DNA from: Arthrobacter glacialis
GTDB taxonomy: Bacteria > Actinomycetota > Actinomycetes > Actinomycetales > Micrococcaceae
Direction: 5' to 3'
Length of the DNA: 57,803 nt
NCBI RefSeq assembly: GCF_002909445.1
Contig: NZ_PPXC01000018.1
Span: forward strand, 1 to 57,803
Both the position numbers and the translations under genes were made by a program. Of the stretch, positions 15,489 through 24,121 are shown one piece after another (positions within the stretch are counted from its first letter, which is position 1; the number at the start of each line of letters is the position of its first letter). The notes under the pieces were generated by a model. The model made no database searches and was not told the DNA's origin. It saw only the letters and a program-made list of their open reading frames with translations.

Positions 15489-17600
15489 ATGAACACCAAG
15501 ACATTCCCGCACCTGATGGCCGCCGGACGCATCGGCCCCATGCAAACACTCAACCGCATTGTCCTCCCGGCGATGGACATGAACGTCTCCGAGCACGGCG
15601 AGATCGAACAGCCCGAGATCGACCACTACGTGGCTCGCGCCGCCGGAGGAGCCGGACTCATCATCACCGGCGCCTGCGCCATTGCCTTCCCCTTTGGCGC
15701 GGCCTCGATGAAGGAGCCGGGACTCTCGGATGACAAGTTCATCCCGGGCCTGAAAGCGCTGGCTGACGCTGTCCACGCGGCTGGCAGCAAGCTGTGTATT
15801 CAGTCCACACACCACGGCAAGGTTGCCCGCGTTGACGTCGCCAACGATCGCCCGGTCCTTGCACCCAACAAGCCTGACTACAGCTACAACATGTCGGCAC
15901 TGGCAGATAGCACCCCGGATGAACTGCGTCGGATGGGTGCAGCCACCGCCGGGAAGCAGGCAACGTACAAGGAAATGACCGACGATGATATTTCCGGACT
16001 CATCTCCGACTGGGCCGACGCCGCCGAACGCATCGCCAAGGCTGACTGCGACGCTATCGAAATCCATGTGGCGCACGGCTACATCCTCGGAGTGTTCCTG
16101 AACCAGCGGGATAACAAGCGCACTGACGAGTACGGCGGCCCGCTGGCCAACCGGGCCCGTCTTGCATGCGAGGTCATCAAGGCCGTCAAGGAGAGGGTCG
16201 GCGACAAGCTGGCCATCCTCGTTCGAGTTTCCGGCGAGGAGTACGGGCAAGAAGGTGGCCTGACGCTACCGGAAGCGATTGAGGCCTCGCAACTGTTCGA
16301 GCAGGCTGGCGCGGACGCAATCCACGTGACCGGATGGGGGCGGAACCCCTTCGATAATTTCACCGACGGCCCCTTGCCCAGCAAGGTTGGCGCCTACCTG
16401 AAGAACGCAGCCGAGATCAAAAAACACCTCACGATCCCGGTCATCGCCGTGGGCCGGATGCTGCCGGAGATCTCCGAAAAGGCCATTGCGGCCGGCCAGA
16501 TCGACTTTGCCGCCATGGGACGCCAGCTGCTGGCCGACCCGGACTTGCCGAACAAGCTGCGCGACGGCAAGTTCGACCAGGTCCGCCCCTGCATCAACTG
16601 CTACCTGTGCGTTGCCGAGAACTTCTTCGACGACACCCCCTTCTGTGCAGTTAACCCTGCACTTGGAAACGAGGCGCTGCTGCCGCTCAAGCCCGCCTCG
16701 GCGAGCAAGCATGTGGTGGTGGTGGGCGCCGGCCCTGCAGGCCTGGAGAGCGCCCGTGTCCTTACCGAGCGCGGACATCGCGTCACCGTGCTCGATAAGT
16801 CAGATCGCCTTGGTGGCACGATGTGGTTCTCCACGATGACCACCCCTGACAACGAACGCCTGCTGCGCTGGTTCAAGGCCGAGATCAAGCGCCTGCGCAT
16901 CGCGGTCAAGCTCAACACACCGGCCACCGTCGAGACGATCCGGGCACTGAACGCCGATCACGTGATCGTGGCGACCGGCGCTGTCCGCCCCAAGCCGGAC
17001 TTCCCCGGCGGCGACTTGCCGAACGTACAGACCGGCGACACCCTGCGTGCCATGATGCTCGGGACCGCGACGGCACAGGAGGCTGGTTTCGTCCTCAGCA
17101 ACCTTGGCAAAATGGGACGCCTCTCTGGCCTGACCAAGAGCCCCGAGTTCGTGCGTCAGTTCACCAAGTACTGGCTGCCCATGGGTAAAAACGTTGTGGT
17201 CATTGGCGGCTCGCTCGTTGGCTTGGAGCTTGCCGAATTCCTCGCCGAGCGTGGCCGCAATGTCACTCTCCTGCATGAGAAGCAGCAGCTGGGCTTGCCC
17301 TTGGCCATGCCGCGGCGCTGGACTGCTGTGAAGGATTCCCTTGACCACGGCGTGAAAATTCACCGTAACGTCACGATAGACCGCATCACGCCCAAGACTG
17401 TCGAGTGGACCGAGGGCGAGGAATCCTTCAGTGCCCCGGCGGCCATGGTGGTCTACGCGGACGGCACGACGGCGGCCGCTCCCCTAGCGGACAAGCTGCA
17501 GGACGCCGGAATCAGTTTTGACGTGGTTGGCGATGCCGGCGCCGTCAACTATATTCACGGCGCCATCCACTCCTCGTGGGAAGTTGTCACCGAACTGTAG
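15489..17600 (+). CDS. Old-yellow-enzyme family reductase with Fe-S, FMN and FAD (2,4-dienoyl-CoA reductase type)
   Basis: A 703-residue three-domain flavoprotein. Residues 1 to about 350 form an FMN-binding OYE barrel (HVAHGYILGVFLNQRDNKR, RVSGEEYGQEGG). Cys368, Cys371, Cys374 and Cys386 (CINCYLC...FC) bind a 4Fe-4S cluster. From about 408 the FAD/NAD(P) domain begins with VVVVGAGPAGLESARVL, with a second Rossmann motif at VVVIGGSLVGLELAEFLAERG. This is the layout of FadH, trimethylamine dehydrogenase and bile-acid/steroid ene-reductases; the true substrate is not shown. The palindromic operator upstream suggests induction by a small molecule. The gene ends just before a bidirectional terminator. 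Confidence 0.92.
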   Translation: MNTKTFPHLMAAGRIGPMQTLNRIVLPAMDMNVSEHGEIEQPEIDHYVARAAGGAGLIITGACAIAFPFGAASMKEPGLSDDKFIPGLKALADAVHAAGSKLCIQSTHHGKVARVDVANDRPVLAPNKPDYSYNMSALADSTPDELRRMGAATAGKQATYKEMTDDDISGLISDWADAAERIAKADCDAIEIHVAHGYILGVFLNQRDNKRTDEYGGPLANRARLACEVIKAVKERVGDKLAILVRVSGEEYGQEGGLTLPEAIEASQLFEQAGADAIHVTGWGRNPFDNFTDGPLPSKVGAYLKNAAEIKKHLTIPVIAVGRMLPEISEKAIAAGQIDFAAMGRQLLADPDLPNKLRDGKFDQVRPCINCYLCVAENFFDDTPFCAVNPALGNEALLPLKPASASKHVVVVGAGPAGLESARVLTERGHRVTVLDKSDRLGGTMWFSTMTTPDNERLLRWFKAEIKRLRIAVKLNTPATVETIRALNADHVIVATGAVRPKPDFPGGDLPNVQTGDTLRAMMLGTATAQEAGFVLSNLGKMGRLSGLTKSPEFVRQFTKYWLPMGKNVVVIGGSLVGLELAEFLAERGRNVTLLHEKQQLGLPLAMPRRWTAVKDSLDHGVKIHRNVTIDRITPKTVEWTEGEESFSAPAAMVVYADGTTAAAPLADKLQDAGISFDVVGDAGAVNYIHGAIHSSWEVVTEL

Positions 17601-17611
17601 CCAGATAAAGA

Positions 17612-17646
17612 TCGACGGCGGCACCCAAGGTGGGTGCCGCCGTCGA
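17612..17646. terminator. Bidirectional terminator between convergent genes
   Basis: TCGACGGCGGCACCC pairs perfectly with its complement around a 5-base loop, and ATAAAG before and CTTTAT after extend the symmetry. It serves the OYE gene on plus and the DUF808 gene on minus. Confidence 0.85.
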
Positions 17647-17672
17647 GCTTTATTCAGTTCAGCCGGGCGAGT

Positions 17673-18560
17673 TTAGGCTTCCGCGTGGTGGCGCTTGGGC
17701 AGCAGCTTTTGGACAAGCAACATGACGCCGACGGCGATCAGGCCAATCAGCAGTCCGGCCAACGCGGACACCAAGGTGTCGCCGAACCAGGTCACAACGG
17801 CGCCGAGCGGCTCCAAGGCATGCTCAACTTTGTGCAGCAGGTCTATGGGCCAGTGCCAGCCCACCTCGCCCACGTTGAGGATGGCCAAGTGACCGCCCAC
17901 CCAGAGCATGGCCACGGTGCCAATGATGCTGATGACGCGGAACACGGCTGGCATGGAACGCACAATTCCGGCGCCTATCCTGCGCGTGCCGCTGTTCTCG
18001 CTGGCCTCCATCTTGATGCCGACGTCGTCGAGCTTCACCAGCAGCGCAACCGCACCATAGACCAGACCCGTCATCACCAACGCAATCACCACGAGGGCAC
18101 CGAGCCGCATCCAGAAGCCCATCTCCGGGTCAAGATTGGACAGCGAGATGAGCATGATCTCGGTGGAAAGAATCAGGTCCGTGCGCACCGCACCAGCAAT
18201 GAGCGCCTTCTCATCGCGTGCCCCCTCTTCCTTGTGGGCATGAACGTGACCAAACCATTCGGTCACCTTTTCGGCACCCTCGTAGCAGAGGTAAACACCG
18301 CCGATAATCAGCAGGTACGGCAGCACCCACGGCGCAAAGGCCGTCAGCAGCAGGGCCAATGGAATGATGAAAACGAATTTGTTGATGAGCGAGCCGCGGG
18401 CTATCTTGGCCACAACCGGCAGTTCGCGGGCGGGCGTCAGGCCGGCAACATACTGCGGGGTGACGGCGGCGTCATCAATCACCACGCCAGCCGATTTAGC
18501 AGACGCCTTCAAAGCGGCGGTCAGAATGTCGTCAACGATGGCGAGCAAGCCAACAGACAT
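17673..18560 (-). CDS. DUF808 (YedI-like) membrane protein
   Basis: A 295-residue membrane protein of the DUF808 family. It begins SVGLLAIVDDILTAALKASAKSAGVVIDDAAVTPQYV, which is characteristic of the family, and has hydrophobic helices near residues 70-95 (INKFVFIIPLALLLTAFAPWVLPYLLII), 150-190, 205-230 and at the C-terminus before the basic tail. I use the ATG at 18560, preceded by GGAGT; the frame extends 12 codons upstream without a better site. The molecular function is unknown. Convergent with the OYE gene. Confidence 0.9.
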   Translation of the reverse strand: MSVGLLAIVDDILTAALKASAKSAGVVIDDAAVTPQYVAGLTPARELPVVAKIARGSLINKFVFIIPLALLLTAFAPWVLPYLLIIGGVYLCYEGAEKVTEWFGHVHAHKEEGARDEKALIAGAVRTDLILSTEIMLISLSNLDPEMGFWMRLGALVVIALVMTGLVYGAVALLVKLDDVGIKMEASENSGTRRIGAGIVRSMPAVFRVISIIGTVAMLWVGGHLAILNVGEVGWHWPIDLLHKVEHALEPLGAVVTWFGDTLVSALAGLLIGLIAVGVMLLVQKLLPKRHHAEA

Positions 18561-18804
18561 GGTGCACTCCTTGGGTCTTGCGGTTGGTGTAGTCATGACG
18601 CCTGAGAGCAGAAATGCATTGATTCTCTGACACTCCGGAGAAAAAGCCGGGCAGAGAACATCTTAGACCGAACCAGCGAATCCGGACGGTATTTTTGCGC
18701 CCGCCGTTGCGCCCGGGGCACTTGCCACTACAGAACTCTCGGCCTTGCGGGCGCCGGTAAGCTTCTCGAAGACATCAACGGCGTCGACGACGAAAGAGGA
18801 ATTC

Positions 18805-19419
18805 GTGAAGATCACGATTATTGGCGGCTCGAAAGGCACCGGAGCTCAGCTGGCTTCCCTTGCCCTTCAGGCAGGGCATTCGGTCACAGTCCTCTCCCGG
18901 AGCGGCAACGCGCCGGCCGGGACTCGGGCGATCACCGGCAATGCGACGGATCCTGTAGCAGCCGCCGAAGCCGTGGCCGGAGCCGACGTCGTAGTTGTCA
19001 CCGTAGGTGGGGCTAAGGGCGTCAACCATCAACGTGCTGCTGTCACACGGACAATCATTGCGGCCATGCAGGCGGCAGGCGTGCGCAGGCTCGTTGTGCA
19101 ATCCTCACTGGGGGCAGGTGATTCGGCGTCGGCGCTACCGGCTCCTATTCGGCTGATTACTCAGCTCGTGCTCGGACGGGCCTTGGCTGACCACAACGAG
19201 CAGGAGTTGGCCGTCACCACCTCTGGTCTTGACTGGACAGTGGTCCGACCAGCCGGCCTCACCAACAAGGTCCCCAGCGGCACCTGGACTGCGCTCGGGG
19301 CAACCGGAGAAGGGAAGCCCTACGGTTCGATTCCACGTGGTGACCTCGCGGCATGCATGCTCGAAATTCTGGATAATGATTCCACTCACGGCAGTGCGCT
19401 CAGCCTGAGCAGCCGATGA
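18805..19419 (+). CDS. NAD(P)-binding epimerase/reductase-like protein
   Basis: A 204-residue atypical short-chain dehydrogenase (NmrA/NAD(P)H-binding type). The N-terminal nucleotide motif is IGGSKGTGAQLASLAL (residues 5-20). VVVTVGGAKG follows, then RRLVVQSSLGAGDS, and WTVVRPAGLTNK in the second half, where atypical SDRs position their substrate. The start is the GTG at 18805 with AGAGGA upstream; the frame has 20 unlikely residues before it. The function may be redox sensing or quinone reduction, but this is not shown. A terminator follows at 19465. Confidence 0.87.
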   Translation: MKITIIGGSKGTGAQLASLALQAGHSVTVLSRSGNAPAGTRAITGNATDPVAAAEAVAGADVVVVTVGGAKGVNHQRAAVTRTIIAAMQAAGVRRLVVQSSLGAGDSASALPAPIRLITQLVLGRALADHNEQELAVTTSGLDWTVVRPAGLTNKVPSGTWTALGATGEGKPYGSIPRGDLAACMLEILDNDSTHGSALSLSSR

Positions 19420-19464
19420 GTTCGCAGTGGTCAGCCTAAGAGGCTAATGATCCGACCCACAGAA

Positions 19465-19493
19465 GAAGCCGCAGAGGTGGGCTCTGCGGCTTC
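19465..19493. terminator. Terminator between SDR-like and YiaAB genes
   Basis: GAAGCCGCAGAG pairs perfectly with its complement around GTGGG. It is followed by TTTGC on the plus strand and lies between convergent genes. Confidence 0.8.
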
Positions 19494-19509
19494 TTTGCAA
19501 TTGGACCTC

Positions 19510-19974
19510 TTACAGCTCTGGTTTGTCCAGAAAACTGGGCCTGGCCTGTACGTGTAGATCAGGGTAGACAGCCTTGTGGGCTGCAAGATCCCTGATGTTC
19601 TTCTGCACCGCCACGACGGCGAACAAGCTCATGGCGAAACCGATGCCGTAGAAACCCTTCTCGCTCAACAGCAACTCTGCATTCCAGAGACCTATCGCCA
19701 GCAACAACAGTGACGCCAGCAGCGCAAACCAGGCGATCCCGAGGTAAATGGATGTCACGGGGATTTCCTCGGACTTATCGCGGACCGCTTTCTGGAGGGA
19801 CACCGCCGCAAAAAGCCCGAATAGAAACACAGTGAGATAGAAGCCCTTCTCATTCAGCTCCATCTTCGCGTTCCAAAGGCCTATGAAGTAGACCCCCATT
19901 CCTAGCCCCAAAGCAATCCAGGAAGCCCCTATAAAAGCACCCGTCGGTTTTCCTAGCTGGTTCGTCGCACTCAT
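19510..19974 (-). CDS. YiaAB two-helix domain membrane protein
   Basis: A 154-residue protein with two tandem copies of the YiaAB domain. Each copy has a helix pair around GLWNA-x(2)-L-x-EKGFY: GLWNAKMELNEKGFY in the first and GLWNAELLLSEKGFY in the second, followed by LQKAVRD and VQKNIRD. The internal duplication is obvious and four membrane helices result. Function is unknown; the E. coli homologues YiaA/YiaB are inner-membrane proteins. A good ribosome site (AGGGG..AGGA) precedes the ATG at 19974. Confidence 0.9.
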   Translation of the reverse strand: MSATNQLGKPTGAFIGASWIALGLGMGVYFIGLWNAKMELNEKGFYLTVFLFGLFAAVSLQKAVRDKSEEIPVTSIYLGIAWFALLASLLLLAIGLWNAELLLSEKGFYGIGFAMSLFAVVAVQKNIRDLAAHKAVYPDLHVQARPSFLDKPEL

Positions 19975-20252
19975 GATTCCTACCCCTTCACGTTAATTAC
20001 TCCATCGAATGTTGTATCTAGTATCAGCATAGGTGATTTCTCGTCCCATGGCCGTATCAGCTCAGTCTCAAAAACCATTTAAACGCTAGAAGCCCGGCAT
20101 CGTTATAGATGCCGGGCTTCTCTTGTGTCTAGAAGCTACCTTGATGCTCTCAGTACTCGGAGTGGCTCCAAGGAGACACTTTAGGCATTCAAACGAACCA
20201 TCACGCGATCCTGAACCACGTCGAGGAACAGCTCAGACGCAACACAAACCCC
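19975..20252. other. Gene-free stretch with one hairpin
   Basis: There is no gene here. AGAAGCCCGGCATC at 20088-20101 pairs with its complement at 20108-20121 across a 6-base loop, a terminator-like structure without a clear T-tract. The remainder up to the IS remnant is unassigned; a 67-residue minus-strand frame (20201-20404) crosses into the IS remnant and is not credible as a gene. Confidence 0.55.
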
Positions 20253-20404
20253 CAACCGAAAATAGGGCCAGTAGGGCAATTTGAAAACAGGGCCATAGGT
20301 TGTGTTTTTCTATTGCGCCTTGGTGTCGGTGGTTTGGTGTTTTCGTAGTCGGCAGCTGTCGCCTTTGAGGCTGATGATGGGCTCAACTGCCGCACGGTCG
20401 TCAT
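20253..20404 (-). mobile_element. Remnant of an IS21-family insertion sequence (istB end and terminal repeats)
   Basis: On the minus strand, the frame ending with the TAG at 20312-20310 reads EPIISLKGDSCRLRKHQTT and more. This resembles the C-terminus of the IS21 helper ATPase IstB, whose last conserved block is G-(D/N)-S-Y-R-L-R. Just after it two diverged direct repeats follow, TGGCCCTGTTTTCAAATTG (20295-20277) and TGGCCCTATTTTCGGTTG (20270-20253), as in the multiple terminal repeats of IS21 ends. istA, most of istB and the other end are missing. The fragment abuts the 3-prime end of the reductase gene at 20405. The family assignment is from motif memory. Confidence 0.5.
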
Positions 20405-21049
20405 TCACGCGCGGTCCTTCCGATTCCACAGCTGATGCGTCAGCCCGCTGGACGTGCTGATGGATTCGACGCTGAACCGGCCTTCCAAGTCAGCCAAGTG
20501 ATCCCAGATCCGAACACCGGAGCCGAGCACGATCGGAACGATCACCACATGCAGGAAGTCGATGAGATCAGCCTGCAGGAATTCGTTCACTGTCGACGGC
20601 CCGCCTCCGATCCGAACGTCCAAACCGCCGGCCGCTTCCTGCGCCAGACGAAGCGCTTTCTCGGGAGACGCATCTACGAAGTGGAAGCTGGTGCCGTTTG
20701 CGAACTCGAGTGACTTGCGAGGATAGTGAGTCAGAATGAAGACCGGAGTGAGGAAGGGCGGTGCGTCTCCCCACCATCCTTTCCAGCCGTCGTCGGGCCA
20801 TTCGCCCGACTGCGGACCGAATTTTCGGCGGCCCATGATCTCCGCCCCGATGCCTTGGGCCCACATGCTGAACATGGCCCGATCCACGGTCACCGGGTCG
20901 TCCATGCCATGGATGCCGTGGATGACGCGTCCGTCGAACTTACCGAAGAGCGCCCCGGCATCACCGATCGGCTTTTCGAGCGTCACGTAATCACCAGCGG
21001 CAAATCCGTCTGAAGAAACGAACAGGCTGTGTACCCGCGTCCGAGCCAT
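20405..21049 (-). CDS. RibD C-terminal/dihydrofolate reductase-like protein
   Basis: A 214-residue reductase of the RibD-C/DHFR-like superfamily, common in actinobacteria and usually uncharacterised. Typical parts are the N-terminal strand (RVHSLFVSSDGFAAG), IMGRRKFGP followed by WPDDGWKGWWGD, PVFILTHYPRKSLEFANGTSF, and the NADPH-binding DVRIGGGPSTVNEFLQADLIDFLHVVIVPIVLGSG. The C-terminus is close to normal length. Its TGA at 20405 falls at the edge of the istB remnant, so the last residues could derive from the junction. Substrate unknown; it is not a housekeeping FolA. Confidence 0.88.
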   Translation of the reverse strand: MARTRVHSLFVSSDGFAAGDYVTLEKPIGDAGALFGKFDGRVIHGIHGMDDPVTVDRAMFSMWAQGIGAEIMGRRKFGPQSGEWPDDGWKGWWGDAPPFLTPVFILTHYPRKSLEFANGTSFHFVDASPEKALRLAQEAAGGLDVRIGGGPSTVNEFLQADLIDFLHVVIVPIVLGSGVRIWDHLADLEGRFSVESISTSSGLTHQLWNRKDRA

Positions 21050-21368
21050 GAGATCTCCCTGTGTGCTTGCAATCTGGAATCACTTGAACCCTAGCTCAGA
21101 GTGATTTTGAACTGCAATCATTTTGGAGGTCAGGTGGCCGGAAAACTGCCTCGCCGGGATCGGTTCGGCGACCCGCGGGCATGACCGCACGGTTAAGTTC
21201 GCGGCACTGCCCGACGACTTCGGGGCAGGGCTGCACTGGCGGGGCCTGCAATAATAAATAATTGAGACGGCGGTGCCTACGCTGGGACCGTCGCGCCAAG
21301 CAGTCGCCTAAAGCACAACCGCGAAGATGGGAATTGAACTATTGGACGAGAGCCAAGACAGCACTCCC
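21050..21368. other. Gene-free stretch with a possible gene fragment
   Basis: This 319-base region holds the promoter side of the reductase gene (minus) and the leader of the membrane paralogue (plus). One plus-strand frame, 21123-21254 from a TTG, reads protein-like (LPDDFGAGLHWRGLQ at its end) but is only 43 codons. It may be the tail of a lost gene. A short AT-rich tract (AATAATAAATAATT) follows at 21250. No hairpin terminator was seen. Confidence 0.35.
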
Positions 21369-21989
21369 ATGAGGAATCCACCATGGCACAAGCAGCCTTT
21401 CAAAGCGTTCATCAGTTCGGTTTCGCACCATGCCCCCAGGATGGAGAAGAGCACAAAACTGTTGTTCGTGGCCGCGATCATGCTACCGCTGGGCCTGTAC
21501 TTGATCCTCAACGGCCTTCCCGACACGTCGAGCAGTCGCGCACGGATCATCGTCAATGGGACGCCTACGATGGTTGGCGGGCTGGCTCTCATCTACGGCC
21601 GTGTCGGGGTGGTGACTGCGTGGTCGGGCATGGCACGCAAAGGCAGCGATGCGATCGATCTGAAGATCGCATCGAGCGGAATCACCGTGAGGGGTGGTCA
21701 CAAGATCCCCTGGAAATCCATTTCCCGCGTCACCAGCATCCAGTATGACAACACTGCCAAAATCCAGCTCTTGTGGGACCGAGCTGATCTGAATCGCGCT
21801 TTCGAGGTCCACTTCAACGGGCCCATGGACATTCCTCGGCTCAGGACGAAAGACGGTGTTCCTTACCTGAAGGTCAACGTGGTCCGTTATCCCGCCGTCG
21901 ACTACACACGCCTCCACGAAGCGTTCATCGCCGAGTTCGAGCGCCGAGGCATTCCGATCGACGAGAAGCGGAAAACGAAAGAGACGTAG
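21369..21989 (+). CDS. Membrane protein with PH-like domain, tandem paralogue 1
   Basis: A 206-residue protein of unrecognised family. Two hydrophobic helices (LLFVAAIMLPLGLYLILNGL near 37-56, and TPTMVGGLALIYGRVGVVTAW near 70-90) are followed by a soluble domain of about 110 residues beginning DAIDLKIASSGITVRGGHKI and containing SISRVTSIQYDN. The strand-rich pattern resembles the PH-like domains found in bacterial membrane proteins; this is an inference. I choose the ATG at 21369 because it aligns exactly with the start of the next gene and gives identical length. The last residues (KTKET) and about 20 bases at its 3-prime end are identical in the neighbour. Confidence 0.75.
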   Translation: MRNPPWHKQPFKAFISSVSHHAPRMEKSTKLLFVAAIMLPLGLYLILNGLPDTSSSRARIIVNGTPTMVGGLALIYGRVGVVTAWSGMARKGSDAIDLKIASSGITVRGGHKIPWKSISRVTSIQYDNTAKIQLLWDRADLNRAFEVHFNGPMDIPRLRTKDGVPYLKVNVVRYPAVDYTRLHEAFIAEFERRGIPIDEKRKTKET

Positions 21990-22063
21990 CCACGTCTTTG
22001 TTCGGCCGTCGCTGACGATCTCGTGACCGGCAGCTGATACCAGGAAAGCGAGAAATTTACTCC

Positions 22064-22684
22064 TTGAAGAACGCAAGATCGGGCAAATACGCCATCAGAG
22101 ACTTCGTCAGTTCGAGTCCGCACTACTGGCCCATGCTGGACAGGAGCTTCAAAAACCTCTTCTTCGGCTTTCTCATGTTCTTTCCGGGCCTGTACTTGGC
22201 GACCATTGACCTTCCCGGCACGCCGAGTTATCTTGCACAGATCAGGGTCGGCGGTCTGCCGATGGCAGTTGGCGGAATCTGCGTCATCTTCGGCTGCATC
22301 GGGTTCGCGACTGGCGTGATGGGGACATTCCGTAAGCGAGAGAACGCCATTGACCTGAAGATTTCTGCAAAAGGGCTCACTGTGAGGGGAGGCCACGAGA
22401 TCCCCTGGGATTCCATTTCCCATGTCACCAGCATCCAGTATCACAACCATGCCGCAATCCAGGCCATTTGGGATCGGGCTGATCTGAATTCCGCTTTCGT
22501 AGTCCATCTCAAGGAGCCCTTGGGCATTCCGAGACTCAAAACGAAGGCCGGCATACCGCAGCTGAAGATCAAACTGTTTCGTTATCCTGCCCTCGACTAC
22601 AAGCCCCTATATGACTGGGTTGGCACCGAGTTCGAACGCAGGCACATTCCGGTCGACATGAAATGGAAAACGAAAGAGACGTAG
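22064..22684 (+). CDS. Membrane protein with PH-like domain, tandem paralogue 2
   Basis: A 206-residue close paralogue of the preceding gene, with the same layout: a short N-terminus (MKNARSGKYAIRDFVSSS), two membrane helices, then NAIDLKISAKGLTVRGGHEI, SISHVTSIQYHN, WDRADLNSAFVVHL and the same KTKET end. It begins with TTG. The two genes lie 74 bases apart on one strand, and GGAAAACGAAAGAGACGTAG occurs at both 3-prime ends, so they arose by tandem duplication. Conservation is highest in the soluble domain, which is therefore likely the functional part. No function is known to me. 22685-22843 downstream shows no gene. Confidence 0.75.
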   Translation: MKNARSGKYAIRDFVSSSPHYWPMLDRSFKNLFFGFLMFFPGLYLATIDLPGTPSYLAQIRVGGLPMAVGGICVIFGCIGFATGVMGTFRKRENAIDLKISAKGLTVRGGHEIPWDSISHVTSIQYHNHAAIQAIWDRADLNSAFVVHLKEPLGIPRLKTKAGIPQLKIKLFRYPALDYKPLYDWVGTEFERRHIPVDMKWKTKET

Positions 22685-22843
22685 TCGACGTCTTCGAACG
22701 AGCCGAACTCGAGGTGACCGCGCGCGAACGCGTGATGAGATCAAGGGGCTACACCTGCACCGGCTTGCTCTGATTGTCCATCAAGTTGGTGACACTCGGC
22801 TTCTGGGCTGGGTTCGTCGACGGCGGGTGGCTAGGCTGGGTGG

Positions 22844-23536
22844 ATGGCAACAGTTATTCTCGTGCGGCACGGCCGCACCACAGCCAATGCCACTGGACTG
22901 CTGGCCGGTCGGGCTGTCGGCGTCAGCCTGGACCAGATCGGGCGGGACCAAGCGGCTCTGACCGGAGACCGGCTCGCGCCCGTGCCCTTAGTCGGAGTGG
23001 TGTCGAGCCCCCTTGAGCGCTGTCAGCAGACCGCCCAGTTCATCCTCGATCGCCAGACTGGCGCGCCGTACGCGCCCGTTGACCTCGATCTCACCGAATG
23101 CGATTACGGCCAGTGGCAGGGCCGCATGCTCAGTGAGCTCACCACCGAGGATCTGTGGCCGGTTGTCCAGTCGCAACCGTCCGCCGTCGTCTTTCCCGGA
23201 GGTGAATCCATGGCAGCGATGCAGGCTCGGTCAGTGGCAGCAATTCGCCGCCACGATGCAGACTTCGAAGCCGAGTACGGGCCAGGGGCCGTATGGGTGG
23301 CGGTGAGTCACGGTGACATCATCAAGTCAATCCTCGCCGACGCGCTCGGCATGCACCTTGACCTGTTCCAGCGAATCAACGTGGGCCCCGCCTCCGTATC
23401 GATCGTGCGCTACGGCCCCAGTCGGCCGAGCGTCTACGCGACCAACACCGACGCGGGTGATCTATCGTGGCTCTCGAACCACATCCACTCTGGCGATGCG
23501 CCGGTGGGCGGCGGTGCAGGGACAAAGGCGCCATGA
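22844..23536 (+). CDS. Histidine phosphatase, MSMEG_4193-like
   Basis: A 230-residue phosphoglycerate-mutase-like enzyme. The catalytic RHG is in VRHGRTTAN (residues 7-15). SSPLERCQQTA and DLTECDYGQWQGRML follow, and the second catalytic His is in AVSHGDIIKSILADALGM. It is the first of three genes (phosphatase, DUF3090, SCO1664-type) that travel together in actinobacteria; in M. tuberculosis the equivalents are Rv2135c-Rv2133c near cysQ and mshC (from memory). The substrate of this branch is unknown. The C-terminal VGGGAGTKAP tail is likely disordered. 24 bases separate it from the next gene. Confidence 0.92.
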   Translation: MATVILVRHGRTTANATGLLAGRAVGVSLDQIGRDQAALTGDRLAPVPLVGVVSSPLERCQQTAQFILDRQTGAPYAPVDLDLTECDYGQWQGRMLSELTTEDLWPVVQSQPSAVVFPGGESMAAMQARSVAAIRRHDADFEAEYGPGAVWVAVSHGDIIKSILADALGMHLDLFQRINVGPASVSIVRYGPSRPSVYATNTDAGDLSWLSNHIHSGDAPVGGGAGTKAP

Positions 23537-23560
23537 AGATCATGCGCCTAGAATATTGAC

Positions 23561-24121
23561 ATGCCTACACTTGTTCACGAGTTTTCCTGGCCTGATCGGG
23601 TCGTCGTTGGCACCATCGGCCTTCCGGGGGCACGCACGTTCTACCTGCAGGTGCGCGCAGGGAAGCAGATCGTTAGTATTGCCCTGGAGAAGCAGCAGTC
23701 GGCTCTGCTCGCCGAGAATATCGACGATATTCTCGATCAGCTCCTCACCGTCGAAAGCAACCCCTTCAGCATTCCCACGGGTACTCCCATTGAACTTGTC
23801 GACAATGAGCCGCTCGAGGCCGTCCAGGAGCAGTTTCGCACTGGGGCCATGAGCTTGGGGTGGGACCCAACCACGGCCCAGATCGTCATTGAGGCGTACC
23901 CCATCCCCGATTCCGATGATGACGATGATGACAACGACGAATCGTCTGATGAGGACGGCGCTATCGAGTCCGAAATGTTGCTGGTGCGAATCCCGGTCGG
24001 CACCGCCCGCGCATTCGCCAAGCGCACCCGCGAGATCGTGGGTGCTGGGCGTCCCCTGTGCCCGCTCTGCGGTTATCCCGTGGACGCTGACGGACACATC
24101 TGCACCCTTCCCGAGCTCTGA
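23561..24121 (+). CDS. DUF3090 family protein
   Basis: A 186-residue cytosolic protein matching the actinobacterial DUF3090 family. It begins PTLVHEFSWPDRVVVGTIGLPGARTFYLQ, has ALEKQQSALLAENIDDILDQL in the middle and a very acidic Asp/Glu stretch near 110-125. It ends in a zinc-ribbon-like CPLCGYPVDADGHIC, whose three cysteines and one histidine could bind metal. Function unknown, but strictly linked to its two neighbours in many genomes. Its TGA overlaps the next gene's ATG by one base. Confidence 0.92.
   Translation: MPTLVHEFSWPDRVVVGTIGLPGARTFYLQVRAGKQIVSIALEKQQSALLAENIDDILDQLLTVESNPFSIPTGTPIELVDNEPLEAVQEQFRTGAMSLGWDPTTAQIVIEAYPIPDSDDDDDDNDESSDEDGAIESEMLLVRIPVGTARAFAKRTREIVGAGRPLCPLCGYPVDADGHICTLPEL

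Noticed and set aside
20201-20404. A 67-codon minus-strand frame
   Set aside because: It runs through the istB remnant in a different frame and the IS terminal repeats; not a gene.
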